64,000 nt of DNA from Morganella morganii_D (GCA_044772875.1 CP173058.1:2914001-2978000), one strand, 5' to 3'; positions 49,339-59,469 are shown, counted from the stretch's first letter. The notes: generated by a model from the letters alone, not told the origin. Program-made: numbers and translations.

Positions 49339-50264
49339 ATGTAATCTATAGTGAGAATTATAATTTTGACATCGGACTTTTGGGTTACTTTCATCCGTTT
49401 TACGGAATGAAATTCAAATCTATTTTTAATGATTTGAAAAATAACAGTAAAATCCGGTTTCACATGCCTGATTCCGCTATAGATGAGCAGATCATAGAAG
49501 ATTATCTTTCCGGGATAATGAAATACAGAGTCAAAAATAAAAAGGGTATCCTGAGAGCACTTGAGTTTCCCCCGGTACCCTTCCTCAGCTATTCATATCT
49601 GGATAAGCATGTATTAACCCCCATGCGTTTTGGTATCGCCGGCACACTGCTGGGAGCACAAAAAGCGATACAGGAGAACACTATTTTCTGGAATCTTGCA
49701 GGTGGCTATCATCACGCATCTCACCAGAATATGGAGGGGTTCTGTATCTATAATGACATCACGATTTGCTATCAGGAATTACGCCGGAGAAATATCCTGT
49801 CTGCGGATGACAGAATATTAATTATTGATACGGATGCACACCACGGCAACGGTAATGCTGCTGATTTTATGGATAACAACAGAGTGACGATCCTTGATAT
49901 TTATAACCAGGATATTTATCCGCAGTCACACTATACACGCGAACGTGTTGATATCCCTGTTCCGCTTCCGGAGAAAACCCGCGGTAATCATTATCTGAGC
50001 CAATACGGTGATGCCTTAAATAAGATAAACGGTAACTATAAAATAGCATTTGTCATTACCGGCACAGATCCGCTTGAAGCAGATAAACTCGGCGGCCTTT
50101 CACTGACAGTCAGTGATATTGCAGAAAGAGATAAAAAAACCTGGCAGTTCCTGTCAGAGAAACTGATCCCCGCTGTTTTTCTCGGCGGAGGCGGTTACTC
50201 AAAACTCAGCGCAACCTGTGTCACGCGCGCCATTAATGGCATTATTACCGACGCCGCGGACTGA
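49335..50264 (+). CDS. Histone-deacetylase-family hydrolase (class IV-like)
   Basis: A 309-residue zinc hydrolase. HDAC marks appear in order: AGGYHHA (His126-His127), GFCIYNDI, IDTDAHHGNG (zinc ligands Asp167 and His169), GTDPLEADKLGGLSLT (Asp245) and GGGGYS (Tyr288). All catalytic residues are present, so it should be active. Bacterial relatives remove acetyl, longer acyl or polyamine-linked groups; the closest architecture I recall is HDAC11/class IV, which includes lysine defatty-acylases. The substrate is unknown. Its start overlaps the stop of the upstream gene. Confidence 0.85.
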   Translation: MNVIYSENYNFDIGLLGYFHPFYGMKFKSIFNDLKNNSKIRFHMPDSAIDEQIIEDYLSGIMKYRVKNKKGILRALEFPPVPFLSYSYLDKHVLTPMRFGIAGTLLGAQKAIQENTIFWNLAGGYHHASHQNMEGFCIYNDITICYQELRRRNILSADDRILIIDTDAHHGNGNAADFMDNNRVTILDIYNQDIYPQSHYTRERVDIPVPLPEKTRGNHYLSQYGDALNKINGNYKIAFVITGTDPLEADKLGGLSLTVSDIAERDKKTWQFLSEKLIPAVFLGGGGYSKLSATCVTRAINGIITDAAD

Positions 50265-50281
50265 TTTCAGATCACACATAT

Positions 50282-50309
50282 AAAAAATCCCGCGTTGGCG
50301 GGATTTTTT
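50282..50309. terminator. Bidirectional terminator between HDAC-like gene and ssb
   Basis: AAAAAATCCCGC/GCGGGATTTTTT stem (50282-50293 with 50298-50309) and a 4-nt loop, between converging genes. Confidence 0.92.
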
Positions 50310-50332
50310 ATATGAAATAACAGATATTCAGA

Positions 50333-50851
50333 TCAGAACGGAATATCGTCATCAAAATCCATTGGCGGTTCATTGCTTTGCGGGGCTGCTGCCGGTTGTT
50401 GTGCCGGGCGCGGGTTACCGCCGCCGCTGAACTGCTGGGATTGCTGTGGCTGCTGTGGTTGTCCCCAGCCACCGCCCTGTGATGCATTATCACCGCCACC
50501 GCTGCGGCCGCCCAGCATCTGCATGCTGCCGCCGATATTGACCACAACTTCTGTGGTGTAACGTTCCTGGCCGCTCTGATCCTGCCATTTGCGGGTCTGG
50601 AGTGAACCTTCGATATAAACCTGTGAGCCTTTTTTCAGATATTCACCGGCAATTTCTGCCAGTTTGCCGAAGATCACCACACGGTGCCATTCGGTTTTCT
50701 CTTTCATTTCGCCGGTTTGTTTATCACGCCATGATTCTGATGTCGCCAGTGTGATGTTGGTAACCGCACCGCCGTTAGGCATGTAACGCACTTCCGGATC
50801 CTGACCCAGGTTCCCGATAAGAATGACTTTGTTGACGCCTCTGCTGGCCAT
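50333..50851 (-). CDS. ssb: Single-stranded DNA-binding protein
   Basis: A 172-residue tetrameric SSB with an OB fold (residues 1-112: VNKVILIGNLGQDPEVRYMPNG; EWHRVVIFGKLAEIA), a Gly/Gln-rich linker and the conserved protein-interaction tip MDFDDDIPF. It is divergent from uvrA, with a LexA box between them. Confidence 0.97.
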   Translation of the reverse strand: MASRGVNKVILIGNLGQDPEVRYMPNGGAVTNITLATSESWRDKQTGEMKEKTEWHRVVIFGKLAEIAGEYLKKGSQVYIEGSLQTRKWQDQSGQERYTTEVVVNIGGSMQMLGGRSGGGDNASQGGGWGQPQQPQQSQQFSGGGNPRPAQQPAAAPQSNEPPMDFDDDIPF

Positions 50852-51044
50852 GAAATGCTCCCGATGAAATTGTGTAAAACATATAAGGATCTAGTCTAAC
50901 ACGTCTGAGTGACTTTTTTGAATCGGTAATCTTTTGCCGCGATCTGCTTTTCAGATTTGCGTGTCTTCTCTAAAATCTGCTGCGCAAAATGCAATCAGCT
51001 GTCAGGCAAATGCTGCTGAGATTATACACAGATTTCTTCTGATA

Positions 51045-51060
51045 CTGGATATCCAATCAG
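51045..51060. promoter_or_regulatory. LexA (SOS) box between ssb and uvrA
   Basis: CTGGATATCCAATCAG fits CTG-N10-CAG and resembles the E. coli uvrA box. It is 68 bp upstream of the uvrA ATG. Confidence 0.8.
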
Positions 51061-51127
51061 TAAATTATGTGCAATAATATCAGGCTGAATAAATTGTTCG
51101 CTATCTGAAACTCCCGGGAAGTGGTAC

Positions 51128-53962
51128 ATGGATAATATCGATATACGGGGCGCCCGCACCCACAATCTGAAGAATATCAACCTCATTATTCCGCGTGATA
51201 AACTGATTGTTATCACGGGGTTATCCGGCTCCGGGAAGTCGTCCCTCGCCTTTGATACACTCTATGCCGAGGGCCAGCGCCGCTATGTGGAATCCCTTTC
51301 CGCGTATGCGCGTCAGTTCCTGTCGCTGATGGAAAAACCGGATGTGGATCATATTGAAGGGCTTTCCCCTGCGATTTCCATTGAGCAAAAATCCACTTCC
51401 CATAACCCGCGTTCCACCGTGGGAACCATCACCGAAATCCATGACTATCTGCGTCTGCTGTTTGCCCGTGTGGGTGAGCCGCGCTGTCCGGATCACGGTA
51501 TTCCGCTGGCGGCACAGACCGTCAGCCAGATGGTGGACAATGTTCTGACCCTGCCGGAAGGCAAACGTCTGATGCTGCTGGCGCCGATCGTCAAAGAACG
51601 CAAAGGCGAACACACCAAACTGCTTGATAACCTGGCGGCACAGGGCTATATCCGTGCGCGGATCGACGGAGAAATCTGTGATCTCTCTGATCCGCCGAAA
51701 CTGGAATTGCAGATCAAACACACCATCGAAGTGGTGGTTGACCGTTTCAAAGTACGGGATGATCTGACACAGCGACTGGCAGAATCTTTTGAAACCGCAC
51801 TGACACTGTCCGGTGGTACCGCTGTTATCGCCGATATGGAAGATAACAGCGCTGAAGAGCTGGTATTTTCAGCTAACTTCGCCTGTCCGGTCTGCGGATA
51901 CAGCATGAGTGAGCTGGAACCGCGCCTTTTCTCCTTCAACAACCCGGCGGGTGCCTGCCCGACCTGTGACGGCCTGGGCGTACAGCAGTTTTTCGATCCG
52001 GATCGCGTGGTGCAGAATCCGAATTTGTCACTCGGCGGCGGGGCTATCCGCGGCTGGGATCGCCGGAATTTCTATTATTATCAGATGCTGATGTCCCTGG
52101 CGGATCATTATAAATTTGATATTGAATCCCCTTATTCCGAATTACCCGCCAAGATTCAGAAAGTGATCCTCAATGGCTCAGGCCGTGAGTCGATTGAATT
52201 TAAATATTCCAATGACCGGGGTGATGTGACTGTCCGTCATCATCCGTTTGAAGGTGTGCTGCACAATATGGAACGCCGTTATAAAGAAACGGAATCCATG
52301 GCAGTGCGCGAAGAACTGGCCAAATATATCAGCAACCGTCCGTGTATTTCCTGCGGCGGTACCCGTCTGAAAAAAGAAGCCCGCTTTGTGTTTGTCAATG
52401 ACACCACACTGCCGCAGATTTCTGATTTCAGTATCGGGCATGCAATGGACTTCTTTAATAACCTGAAATTCAGCGGCCAGCGCGCGAAAATCGCCGAAAA
52501 AGTGCTGAAAGAGATTCAGGATCGCCTGAAATTCCTGGTTAACGTCGGCCTGAATTATCTGACCCTCTCCCGCTCCGCAGAAACCCTGTCCGGCGGTGAG
52601 GCACAGCGTATCCGTCTTGCCAGTCAGATCGGCGCCGGTCTGGTCGGCGTGATGTATGTACTGGATGAGCCGTCTATCGGCCTGCACCAGCGTGATAATG
52701 ACCGCCTGCTGGAAACCCTGGTTCATCTTCGCAATCTCGGCAATACCGTGATTGTGGTTGAGCATGATGAGGATGCTATCCGTGCCGCTGATCATATTAT
52801 CGATATCGGGCCGGGCGCGGGTGTTCACGGCGGGGAGATTGTCGCTCAGGGATCGCTGGACGATATTATCGGCACGCCGGAGTCTCTGACCGGGAAGTTC
52901 CTCAGCGGCGAACGGCGGATCACCATCCCGGAAAAACGTAATGCGGCAGACCCGGCCAAAATGCTGACCATCACCGGTGCCAGCGGCAACAACCTGAAGA
53001 ATGTGACACTGAATCTGCCGGTCGGGCTGTTTACCTGCATCACCGGGGTTTCCGGTTCGGGGAAATCCACCTTGATCAATGACACCCTGTTCCCGATCGC
53101 CCAGACACAGCTCAACGGTGCGACTACCGTCACCCCGGCACCGTATAAATCAGTCGAAGGTCTGGAGCATTTCGATAAAGTGATCGATATCGACCAGAGC
53201 CCTATCGGCCGGACACCGCGTTCAAACCCGGCGACTTATACCGGCGTGTTCACCCCTGTCCGCGAACTGTTCGCCGGGGTACCGGAATCCCGCTCACGCG
53301 GCTACACACCGGGGCGGTTCAGTTTCAACGTCAAGGGCGGGCGCTGTGAAGCCTGTCAGGGTGACGGCGTGCTGAAAGTGGAAATGCACTTCCTGCCGGA
53401 TGTGTATGTGCCGTGCGATCAGTGCAAAGGCAAGCGCTATAACCGCGAAACCCTGGAAGTGAAATACAAAGGGAAAAATATCCACGAAGTACTGGATATG
53501 ACTATCGAGGAAGCCCGTGAATTCTTCGATGTGGTTCCGGCACTGGCACGTAAATTACAGACACTGATGGATGTCGGCCTCTCTTATATCCGCCTCGGGC
53601 AGTCGGCAACGACACTCTCCGGCGGTGAAGCGCAGCGGGTGAAACTGGCGAAGGAACTGTCCAAACGCGGCACAGGGCAGACACTCTATATCCTTGATGA
53701 ACCGACTACCGGTCTGCACTTCGCGGATATCGAACAACTGCTGGCAGTGCTGCATCAGCTGCGCGACCAGGGCAACAGTATTGTGGTTATCGAACATAAC
53801 CTGGATGTGATTAAAACCGCAGACTGGATTGTGGATTTGGGCCCGGAAGGCGGCAGCGGCGGCGGTGAAATCCTTATCGCCGGTACACCGGAAGAAGTGG
53901 CGGCATGTGAACGCTCACACACCGCCCGCTTCCTGAAGCCGATTCTGAAAAGAGGATATTAA
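51128..53962 (+). CDS. uvrA: UvrABC excinuclease subunit A
   Basis: The 944-residue damage-recognition ATPase of nucleotide excision repair. It has two ABC modules: Walker A GLSGSGKSS near residue 31 and GVSGSGKST near 640, each with its LSGGEAQR signature. Zinc-binding cysteine pairs lie in CPVCGYSMSE...CPTC and CEACQGDG...CDQC. Length is as in E. coli (940). SOS control through the LexA box is expected. Confidence 0.98.
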   Translation: MDNIDIRGARTHNLKNINLIIPRDKLIVITGLSGSGKSSLAFDTLYAEGQRRYVESLSAYARQFLSLMEKPDVDHIEGLSPAISIEQKSTSHNPRSTVGTITEIHDYLRLLFARVGEPRCPDHGIPLAAQTVSQMVDNVLTLPEGKRLMLLAPIVKERKGEHTKLLDNLAAQGYIRARIDGEICDLSDPPKLELQIKHTIEVVVDRFKVRDDLTQRLAESFETALTLSGGTAVIADMEDNSAEELVFSANFACPVCGYSMSELEPRLFSFNNPAGACPTCDGLGVQQFFDPDRVVQNPNLSLGGGAIRGWDRRNFYYYQMLMSLADHYKFDIESPYSELPAKIQKVILNGSGRESIEFKYSNDRGDVTVRHHPFEGVLHNMERRYKETESMAVREELAKYISNRPCISCGGTRLKKEARFVFVNDTTLPQISDFSIGHAMDFFNNLKFSGQRAKIAEKVLKEIQDRLKFLVNVGLNYLTLSRSAETLSGGEAQRIRLASQIGAGLVGVMYVLDEPSIGLHQRDNDRLLETLVHLRNLGNTVIVVEHDEDAIRAADHIIDIGPGAGVHGGEIVAQGSLDDIIGTPESLTGKFLSGERRITIPEKRNAADPAKMLTITGASGNNLKNVTLNLPVGLFTCITGVSGSGKSTLINDTLFPIAQTQLNGATTVTPAPYKSVEGLEHFDKVIDIDQSPIGRTPRSNPATYTGVFTPVRELFAGVPESRSRGYTPGRFSFNVKGGRCEACQGDGVLKVEMHFLPDVYVPCDQCKGKRYNRETLEVKYKGKNIHEVLDMTIEEAREFFDVVPALARKLQTLMDVGLSYIRLGQSATTLSGGEAQRVKLAKELSKRGTGQTLYILDEPTTGLHFADIEQLLAVLHQLRDQGNSIVVIEHNLDVIKTADWIVDLGPEGGSGGGEILIAGTPEEVAACERSHTARFLKPILKRGY

Positions 53963-53980
53963 TCTTCCCCCGCCTCTGAA

Positions 53981-54009
53981 AATACCGCAGCAAAAGCTGC
54001 GGTATTTTT
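53981..54009 (+). terminator. Terminator of uvrA
   Basis: AATACCGCAGC/GCTGCGGTATT stem (53981-53991 with 53996-54006) followed by a T-run. Confidence 0.9.
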
Positions 54010-54094
54010 TTGTCCGTCCGCCGGATTGGTGAAATAATAAGCGATCCATGATAAAATCGGGTTCTCTGACAACCACCGGAAACAGGAGGCGAAA

Positions 54095-54361
54095 ATGGCA
54101 AGCGGATGGGCAAGTGATTCTGCTGTTCAGGAGCAGATTGATGCCACACTGGATGATGCGGTTGCGCGGGTACGCAGTCAGCTGGCGACAGGGGAAAGTG
54201 CGTTGTTTTGTGAAGAGTGCGGTGACCCGATCCCGCAGGCGCGGCGTGAAGCGATACCCGGCGTGCAGTTGTGTGTGAATTGTCAGGCAGAAACGGATAA
54301 AAAACAGGCCGCATTCAGCGGCTATAACCGGCGCGGCAGTAAAGACAGTCAGTTGCGCTGA
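54095..54361 (+). CDS. ybiI: DksA/TraR-type C4 zinc-finger protein
   Basis: An 88-residue protein, equal in length to E. coli YbiI and sharing its ends (MASGWA..., GYNRRGSKDSQLR). The zinc finger reads CEECGDPIPQARREAIPG then CVNCQ. There is no long coiled coil, so it cannot act as full DksA; the function is not established. AGGAGG stands 6-7 bp before the ATG. It sits alone between uvrA and the converging tyrB. Confidence 0.9.
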   Translation: MASGWASDSAVQEQIDATLDDAVARVRSQLATGESALFCEECGDPIPQARREAIPGVQLCVNCQAETDKKQAAFSGYNRRGSKDSQLR

Positions 54362-54390
54362 AAAAGGCGCGGAACAACATTATTCCGCGC
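54361..54390 (-). terminator. Terminator of tyrB
   Basis: Read leftward, GCGCGGAA/TTCCGCGC stem (54383-54390 with 54367-54374) is followed by CTTTTT. It abuts the ybiI stop. Confidence 0.82.
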
Positions 54391-54412
54391 ATTATCATTT
54401 CATTGCTGAGGA

Positions 54413-55609
54413 TTAACGGCTTACCGCCGCAAAAGCCTGTGCAATCGCATCCACATTATGATGGTTCACCCCCGCCATACAGACACGACCGGAGCCGACC
54501 AGATACACCGCATGCTGCTCACGCAGTGCCGTAACCTGTTCCGGACTGAACCCGGTGTAACTGAACATCCCGCGCTGATGCAGCAGATGATCAAAGTTTT
54601 TCTCCGGCAATGTGTTTTTCAGAGTATCCACCAGCACTGTCCGCATATCCGCGATCCGGCTGCGCATGGTGTCGACCTCCGCCAGCCATTGTGCTTTCAG
54701 TGCGGTATCGTTCAGCACTTCAGACACCAGTTTTGCGCCGTAAGACGGTGCACTGGAATAAACACGCCGCACGCCCGCTTTCAGCTGACCCAGCACACGC
54801 TCTGCTTCCTGCTGTGACGGACAGAGGACAGACAGCCCGCCGGCGCGCTCACCATACAATGAGAAAATTTTGGAGAATGAGTTACTGATAAAACACGGCA
54901 CATCTGCCGCCGCCATCGCGCGGATAGCATAAGCATCCTCCTCCATACCGCTGCCGAAACCCTGATAAGCAATATCAAGGAACGGGATCAGCTCCCGCTT
55001 TTTCACTACCGCGACAACTTTATCCCACTGTTCCGGTGTCAGATCAGAACCGGTCGGGTTATGGCAGCACGGATGCAGTAAAATGATGCTTTTTGCCGGT
55101 AACGCCTCAAACGTTGCCAGCATCTCATCAAATTTCACGCCTTTGGTCTGCGGATCGAAATACGGGTAATAATGGGTTTTAAATCCTGCACCGGCAAAGA
55201 TCGCCTGATGGTTTTCCCATGTCGGATCACTGAGCCAGACATCTGATCCCGGAAACCAGCGGTGCAGAAAATCCGCGCCGATCTTCAGTGCACCGGAACC
55301 GCCCAGTGTCTGGATCGTTGCCACGCGGCCTTCGCGGATCAGCGGGCTGTTATCACCCAGCAGCAGAGTCTGTACCGCACTGCGGTAAGGGGCAAAGCCT
55401 TCCATCGGCAGATACAGGGAAGCCCCGGTATCCTGCGCGTTATAGCGCTGTTTCGCCTGAGTGATGCTGTTAAGTTGCGGAGTCACCCCGGAATCGTCGT
55501 AATAAAGGCCAATGCTGAGATTGACCTTCTCCTTCCGGGGATCCTGTCTGAAATGCTCAACGAGCGTTAAGATCGGGTCGCCGCCGTAGGCGTCTACATG
55601 TTCGAACAC
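54413..55609 (-). CDS. tyrB: Aromatic amino acid aminotransferase
   Basis: A 398-residue class I PLP enzyme for tyrosine/phenylalanine (and leucine) synthesis. The PLP lysine lies in ISNSFSKIFSLYGER, with the phosphate-binding GGSGALK, SDPTWENH and HPCCHNPTG motifs. It matches TyrB more than AspC because of LYLPMEGFAPYR. Starts 55 bp after alr. Confidence 0.95.
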   Translation of the reverse strand: MFEHVDAYGGDPILTLVEHFRQDPRKEKVNLSIGLYYDDSGVTPQLNSITQAKQRYNAQDTGASLYLPMEGFAPYRSAVQTLLLGDNSPLIREGRVATIQTLGGSGALKIGADFLHRWFPGSDVWLSDPTWENHQAIFAGAGFKTHYYPYFDPQTKGVKFDEMLATFEALPAKSIILLHPCCHNPTGSDLTPEQWDKVVAVVKKRELIPFLDIAYQGFGSGMEEDAYAIRAMAAADVPCFISNSFSKIFSLYGERAGGLSVLCPSQQEAERVLGQLKAGVRRVYSSAPSYGAKLVSEVLNDTALKAQWLAEVDTMRSRIADMRTVLVDTLKNTLPEKNFDHLLHQRGMFSYTGFSPEQVTALREQHAVYLVGSGRVCMAGVNHHNVDAIAQAFAAVSR

Positions 55610-55664
55610 AAGCGATACTCCTGATTGTTATTTTTATCACTATCAGAACATATCGCGTCACATT

Positions 55665-56744
55665 TTATTCGTCCAGATATTCCATTGCCACGCGGGAGGT
55701 CAGTTTGGTGATCAGTTCATAGGCGCTGATACCACTGGCTTCTGCAATTTGCTCCACCGGCAGTGAATCACCCCATAAAATGACTTCATCACCCGCTTTA
55801 TCACTGCAATCCGGCCCCAGATCGATAGTTATCATGTCCATGGAAACGCGGCCGGCGACAGGAACACGCCGTCCGTTAATCATCACCGGTGTACCGGATG
55901 GCGCACTGCGCGGATAGCCGTCACCGTAACCGACCGCGATCACCCCCAGACAGGTGTCACGATCACTGACCCAGGTACCGCCGTAACCCACCGCCTCCCC
56001 AGCATTATGTTTGCGCACGGCAATCAGACGGGATTTCAGGGTCATCACCGGTTTCAGGCCATAATCACCGGCTTCGGTACCGCTTTTTGGTGATACGCCG
56101 TAAAGAATGATCCCGGGACGCACCCAGTCGAGATGTGCCTGAGGCCAGTAAAGGATACCGCCGGAAGCAGAAATCGATTTTTCCCCCGGTTTATCGGCAG
56201 CAAATGCCATAAAGCGGGCAATCTGGGCTTCTGTCGGCTGTGCATCATCCTCATCAGCACGGCTGAAATGGCTGATGATATTGACCGGTTGCTGCACATT
56301 TTTGCAGTTGCACAGCCGCTGATAAAACGCTTCGGCTTCTTCCGGACGCACGCCGAGACGGTGCATACCGGTATCAATTTTCATCCAGACTTTTACCGGG
56401 TCGGATAACTGCGCCTGCTCAAGCGCCACTAACTGCTCTTCAAAATGAACTGCCACTTCCAGACGACTGGCAACAATGACCGGCAAATCGGTTGCATCGA
56501 AAAAACCTTCCAGCAGGATGATAGGTTTGACAATACCACCGGCGCGCAGCGCGTGCGCTTCACTCAGACGCGCCACCGCAAACGCGTCCGCCTCATTGAG
56601 TTCACGGGCGATTTCGACTAATCCGTGGCCGTAGGCGTTTGCTTTGACCACCGCAACATGACGGCTGTCCGGCGCAAGTGCCCGGATCCGCTGCCAGTTG
56701 TGGCGCAGCGCACCACGGTCAATGACGGCTGTTGCCGCTTTCAT
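55665..56744 (-). CDS. alr: Alanine racemase, biosynthetic
   Basis: A 359-residue PLP enzyme supplying D-alanine for peptidoglycan. The PLP lysine is in AVVKANAYGHG and the catalytic tyrosine in IAVGYGDGYPR. I placed the start at MKAATAVIDRGALRHNW (56744), with AAGGA 6 bp upstream; a 39-codon upstream extension is unsupported. It lies between dnaB and tyrB as in E. coli. Confidence 0.96.
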   Translation of the reverse strand: MKAATAVIDRGALRHNWQRIRALAPDSRHVAVVKANAYGHGLVEIARELNEADAFAVARLSEAHALRAGGIVKPIILLEGFFDATDLPVIVASRLEVAVHFEEQLVALEQAQLSDPVKVWMKIDTGMHRLGVRPEEAEAFYQRLCNCKNVQQPVNIISHFSRADEDDAQPTEAQIARFMAFAADKPGEKSISASGGILYWPQAHLDWVRPGIILYGVSPKSGTEAGDYGLKPVMTLKSRLIAVRKHNAGEAVGYGGTWVSDRDTCLGVIAVGYGDGYPRSAPSGTPVMINGRRVPVAGRVSMDMITIDLGPDCSDKAGDEVILWGDSLPVEQIAEASGISAYELITKLTSRVAMEYLDE

Positions 56745-56823
56745 AGAGGTTCCTTGGTTATGGGTTGTTGATGTCTGGTTTGCTATCTGGGTTATTATGC
56801 CGCCCGTATTATATTCAGGCGGT

Positions 56824-58230
56824 TTATTCATCGTCATAACTCGGCCCTGCATAGTTATCAAAACGCGACCACTGGCCGTTGAAGGTCAGACGGACGGTTC
56901 CGATAGGGCCGTTACGCTGTTTACCGATAATAATTTCGGCAATCCCTTTTTTCTCACTACCCTCGTTATACACTTCGTCACGGTAAATAAACATAATCAG
57001 GTCAGCATCCTGCTCGATAGAGCCGGATTCACGCAGGTCAGAGTTTACCGGGCGCTTGTCGGCACGCTGCTCCAGACTACGGTTTAACTGTGAAAGTGCG
57101 ACCACCGGCACCTGTAATTCTTTGGCCAGCGCTTTCAGTGAGCGGGAAATCTCTGCAATTTCCAGAGTACGGTTATCAGAGAGGGACGGTACACGCATCA
57201 ATTGCAGGTAGTCGATCATGATCAGACTTAATCCGCCGTGCTCGCGGAAAACCCGCCGTGCCCGGGAGCGCACTTCTGTCGGTGTCAGGCCGGAAGAGTC
57301 ATCAATATACATATTGCGCTTTTCCAGCAAAATCCCCATGGTGCTGGAGATCCGCGCCCAGTCCTCATCATCGAGCTGTCCGGTACGAATTTTTGTCTGA
57401 TCAACACGGGAGAGAGATGCCAGCATACGCATCATGATCTGGTTACCGGGCATCTCAAGGCTGAAAATCAGCACCGGTTTTTCTTCGGTCATAGCAGCGT
57501 TTTCACACAAGTTCATGGCGAAGGTGGTTTTCCCCATGGACGGACGCGCCGCAACAATAATTAAATCAGATGGTTGCAGACCGGCTGTCTTTTTATCCAG
57601 ATCCTGATAACCGGAAGATACCCCGGTCACCCCGTCATGCGGCTGAGCATAGAGCTTTTCGATCTTCTCGACAGTTTCTTCCAGAATCGCCTCGATCCCT
57701 TTCGGCCCTTCATCTTTATTGGCACGGTTCTCGGCGATCTGGAACACGCGGGATTCTGCCAGGTCGAGCAGATCCTCACTGGAACGCCCCTGCGGATCGT
57801 AACCAGCATCGGCGATCTCGTTGGCAACAGAAATCATATCGCGGATCACTGCACGTTCACGGACAATATCAGCATAAGCATTAATATTCGCCGCACTTGG
57901 CGTATTTTTCGAAAGTTCCGCCAGATAAGCAAACCCGCCGACATTTTCCAGCTCCCCGCCGGTTTCCAGTGCTTCAGACAGGGTGATCAGGTCAATCGGC
58001 CGTCCCTGCTCCAGCAGGCGCTGCATCTGACTGAAAATCGTCCGGTGCGGACGGCTGAAAAAATCCTCGCCGGTCACACGCTCAGAGACATTATCCCAAC
58101 GCTCGTTGTCCAGCATCAGTCCGCCGAGAACGGACTGTTCGGCTTCCAGGGAATGCGGCGGTAATTTCAGCCCTTCCATCTGATGGTCACGGGGTTTGTT
58201 CGTCTTGGTGTCCTTGGGATATTTGGCCAT
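56824..58230 (-). CDS. dnaB: Replicative DNA helicase
   Basis: A 468-residue hexameric helicase. An N-terminal primase-interacting domain starts LPPHSLEAEQSVLGGLMLDN. The RecA-like domain shows Walker A ARPSMGKTTFAMN, Walker B LIMIDYLQLM and the arginine-finger region SDLRESGSIEQDADLIMFIYRDE. There is no intein. Confidence 0.97.
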   Translation of the reverse strand: MAKYPKDTKTNKPRDHQMEGLKLPPHSLEAEQSVLGGLMLDNERWDNVSERVTGEDFFSRPHRTIFSQMQRLLEQGRPIDLITLSEALETGGELENVGGFAYLAELSKNTPSAANINAYADIVRERAVIRDMISVANEIADAGYDPQGRSSEDLLDLAESRVFQIAENRANKDEGPKGIEAILEETVEKIEKLYAQPHDGVTGVSSGYQDLDKKTAGLQPSDLIIVAARPSMGKTTFAMNLCENAAMTEEKPVLIFSLEMPGNQIMMRMLASLSRVDQTKIRTGQLDDEDWARISSTMGILLEKRNMYIDDSSGLTPTEVRSRARRVFREHGGLSLIMIDYLQLMRVPSLSDNRTLEIAEISRSLKALAKELQVPVVALSQLNRSLEQRADKRPVNSDLRESGSIEQDADLIMFIYRDEVYNEGSEKKGIAEIIIGKQRNGPIGTVRLTFNGQWSRFDNYAGPSYDDE

Positions 58231-58460
58231 GAAACTCTCTTACTTATCAGTGCGTCGCCGGGGAGAATACCTGCGTCCCTGAACGGGACAGAGCGGGTAG
58301 TATAGCCCTCCTTTACCGCTGATTGCACGAAGCTTGAGTAATTTTCAGTGACATGCAATTATGCCAAATACAATAAATCATATGATTATCTGTCCCGCTT
58401 ACTGTTTCTGCGCTGTTTGCAGGTAAGTGGTCACTCTTTTTTCCGAATGAGGTTCCCTCC

Positions 58461-59444
58461 ATGGCTAAACGTATTGAATTTGATGCACCCGGCGGCACCG
58501 ATGTGCTGGTTTATCGTGACTTTACGCCGGCAGACCCGGCACCGGGTGAAGTCCAGGTGGAAAACAAAGCAATCGGCGTGAACTATATTGATACCTATTT
58601 CCGCAGCGGTCTGTACCCTGCGCCGGTATCACCTTCCGGTGTCGGCTCTGAAGCGGCAGGTGTGGTGGTGAAAATTGGTGCAAACGTAAAACACATTAAA
58701 GTCGGTGACCGCGTGGTATACGGGCAGTCCCCGCTGGGCGCGTACAGCGAAATCCATAATGTGCCGGAAGAAAAACTCGCCGTTCTGCCTGATGGCATCA
58801 GCTTTGAAACGGCCGCCGCCTGCTTTATGAAAGGTCTGACCGCGTTTTACCTGCTGCGCAAAACCTATGAGGTAAAAGCCGGGGAAATCTTCCTGTTCCA
58901 CGCCGCCGCCGGTGGTGTCGGACAAATCGCCTGCCAGTGGGCCAAAGCACTGGGCGCGAAGATGATCGGTACCGTGGGTTCTGATGAAAAGGCGCAGAAA
59001 GCCAAAGCAGCCGGAGCCTGGGAAACCATCAACTATAATAAAGAAGATATCGTTGAGCGGGTACTGGCACTCACTGACGGTGAAAAAGTCGGTGTAGTGT
59101 ATGACTCTGTCGGCAAAGACACCTGGCTGCCGTCACTGGACTGCCTGAAGCGCCGCGGCCTGATGGTCAGCTACGGCAACGCCTCCGGCCCGGTAACGGG
59201 TGTCGACCTGGGGATCTTAAATAAGAAAGGCTCGCTGTATGTGACCCGCCCTTCCGTCTTCGGTTATATCACCAACCGCGAAGAGCTTAACGAAGCCGGC
59301 AAAGCTATTTTTGATCTGATCTTGAGCGGCAAACTGACTATTTCCATCCCGGCGGATCAGGTTTATCCGCTGAAAGATGCTGCCCTGGCACACAAACGCC
59401 TGGAAGGCCGTGCGACGACAGGTTCCAGCATCTTAATTCCTTAA
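58461..59444 (+). CDS. qorA: NADPH:quinone oxidoreductase
   Basis: A 327-residue medium-chain dehydrogenase without structural zinc. It has NKAIGVNYIDTYFRSGLYP, the NADPH-binding HAAAGGVGQIACQWAKALGA and the end LEGRATTGSSILIP. It is divergent from dnaB across 230 bp, as in E. coli. Confidence 0.95.
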   Translation: MAKRIEFDAPGGTDVLVYRDFTPADPAPGEVQVENKAIGVNYIDTYFRSGLYPAPVSPSGVGSEAAGVVVKIGANVKHIKVGDRVVYGQSPLGAYSEIHNVPEEKLAVLPDGISFETAAACFMKGLTAFYLLRKTYEVKAGEIFLFHAAAGGVGQIACQWAKALGAKMIGTVGSDEKAQKAKAAGAWETINYNKEDIVERVLALTDGEKVGVVYDSVGKDTWLPSLDCLKRRGLMVSYGNASGPVTGVDLGILNKKGSLYVTRPSVFGYITNREELNEAGKAIFDLILSGKLTISIPADQVYPLKDAALAHKRLEGRATTGSSILIP

Positions 59445-59469
59445 GATATATATTATTTAATTAATATTA

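Noticed and set aside
52178..52828. 216-codon frame antisense to uvrA
   Set aside because: Shadow of uvrA; no start signal.
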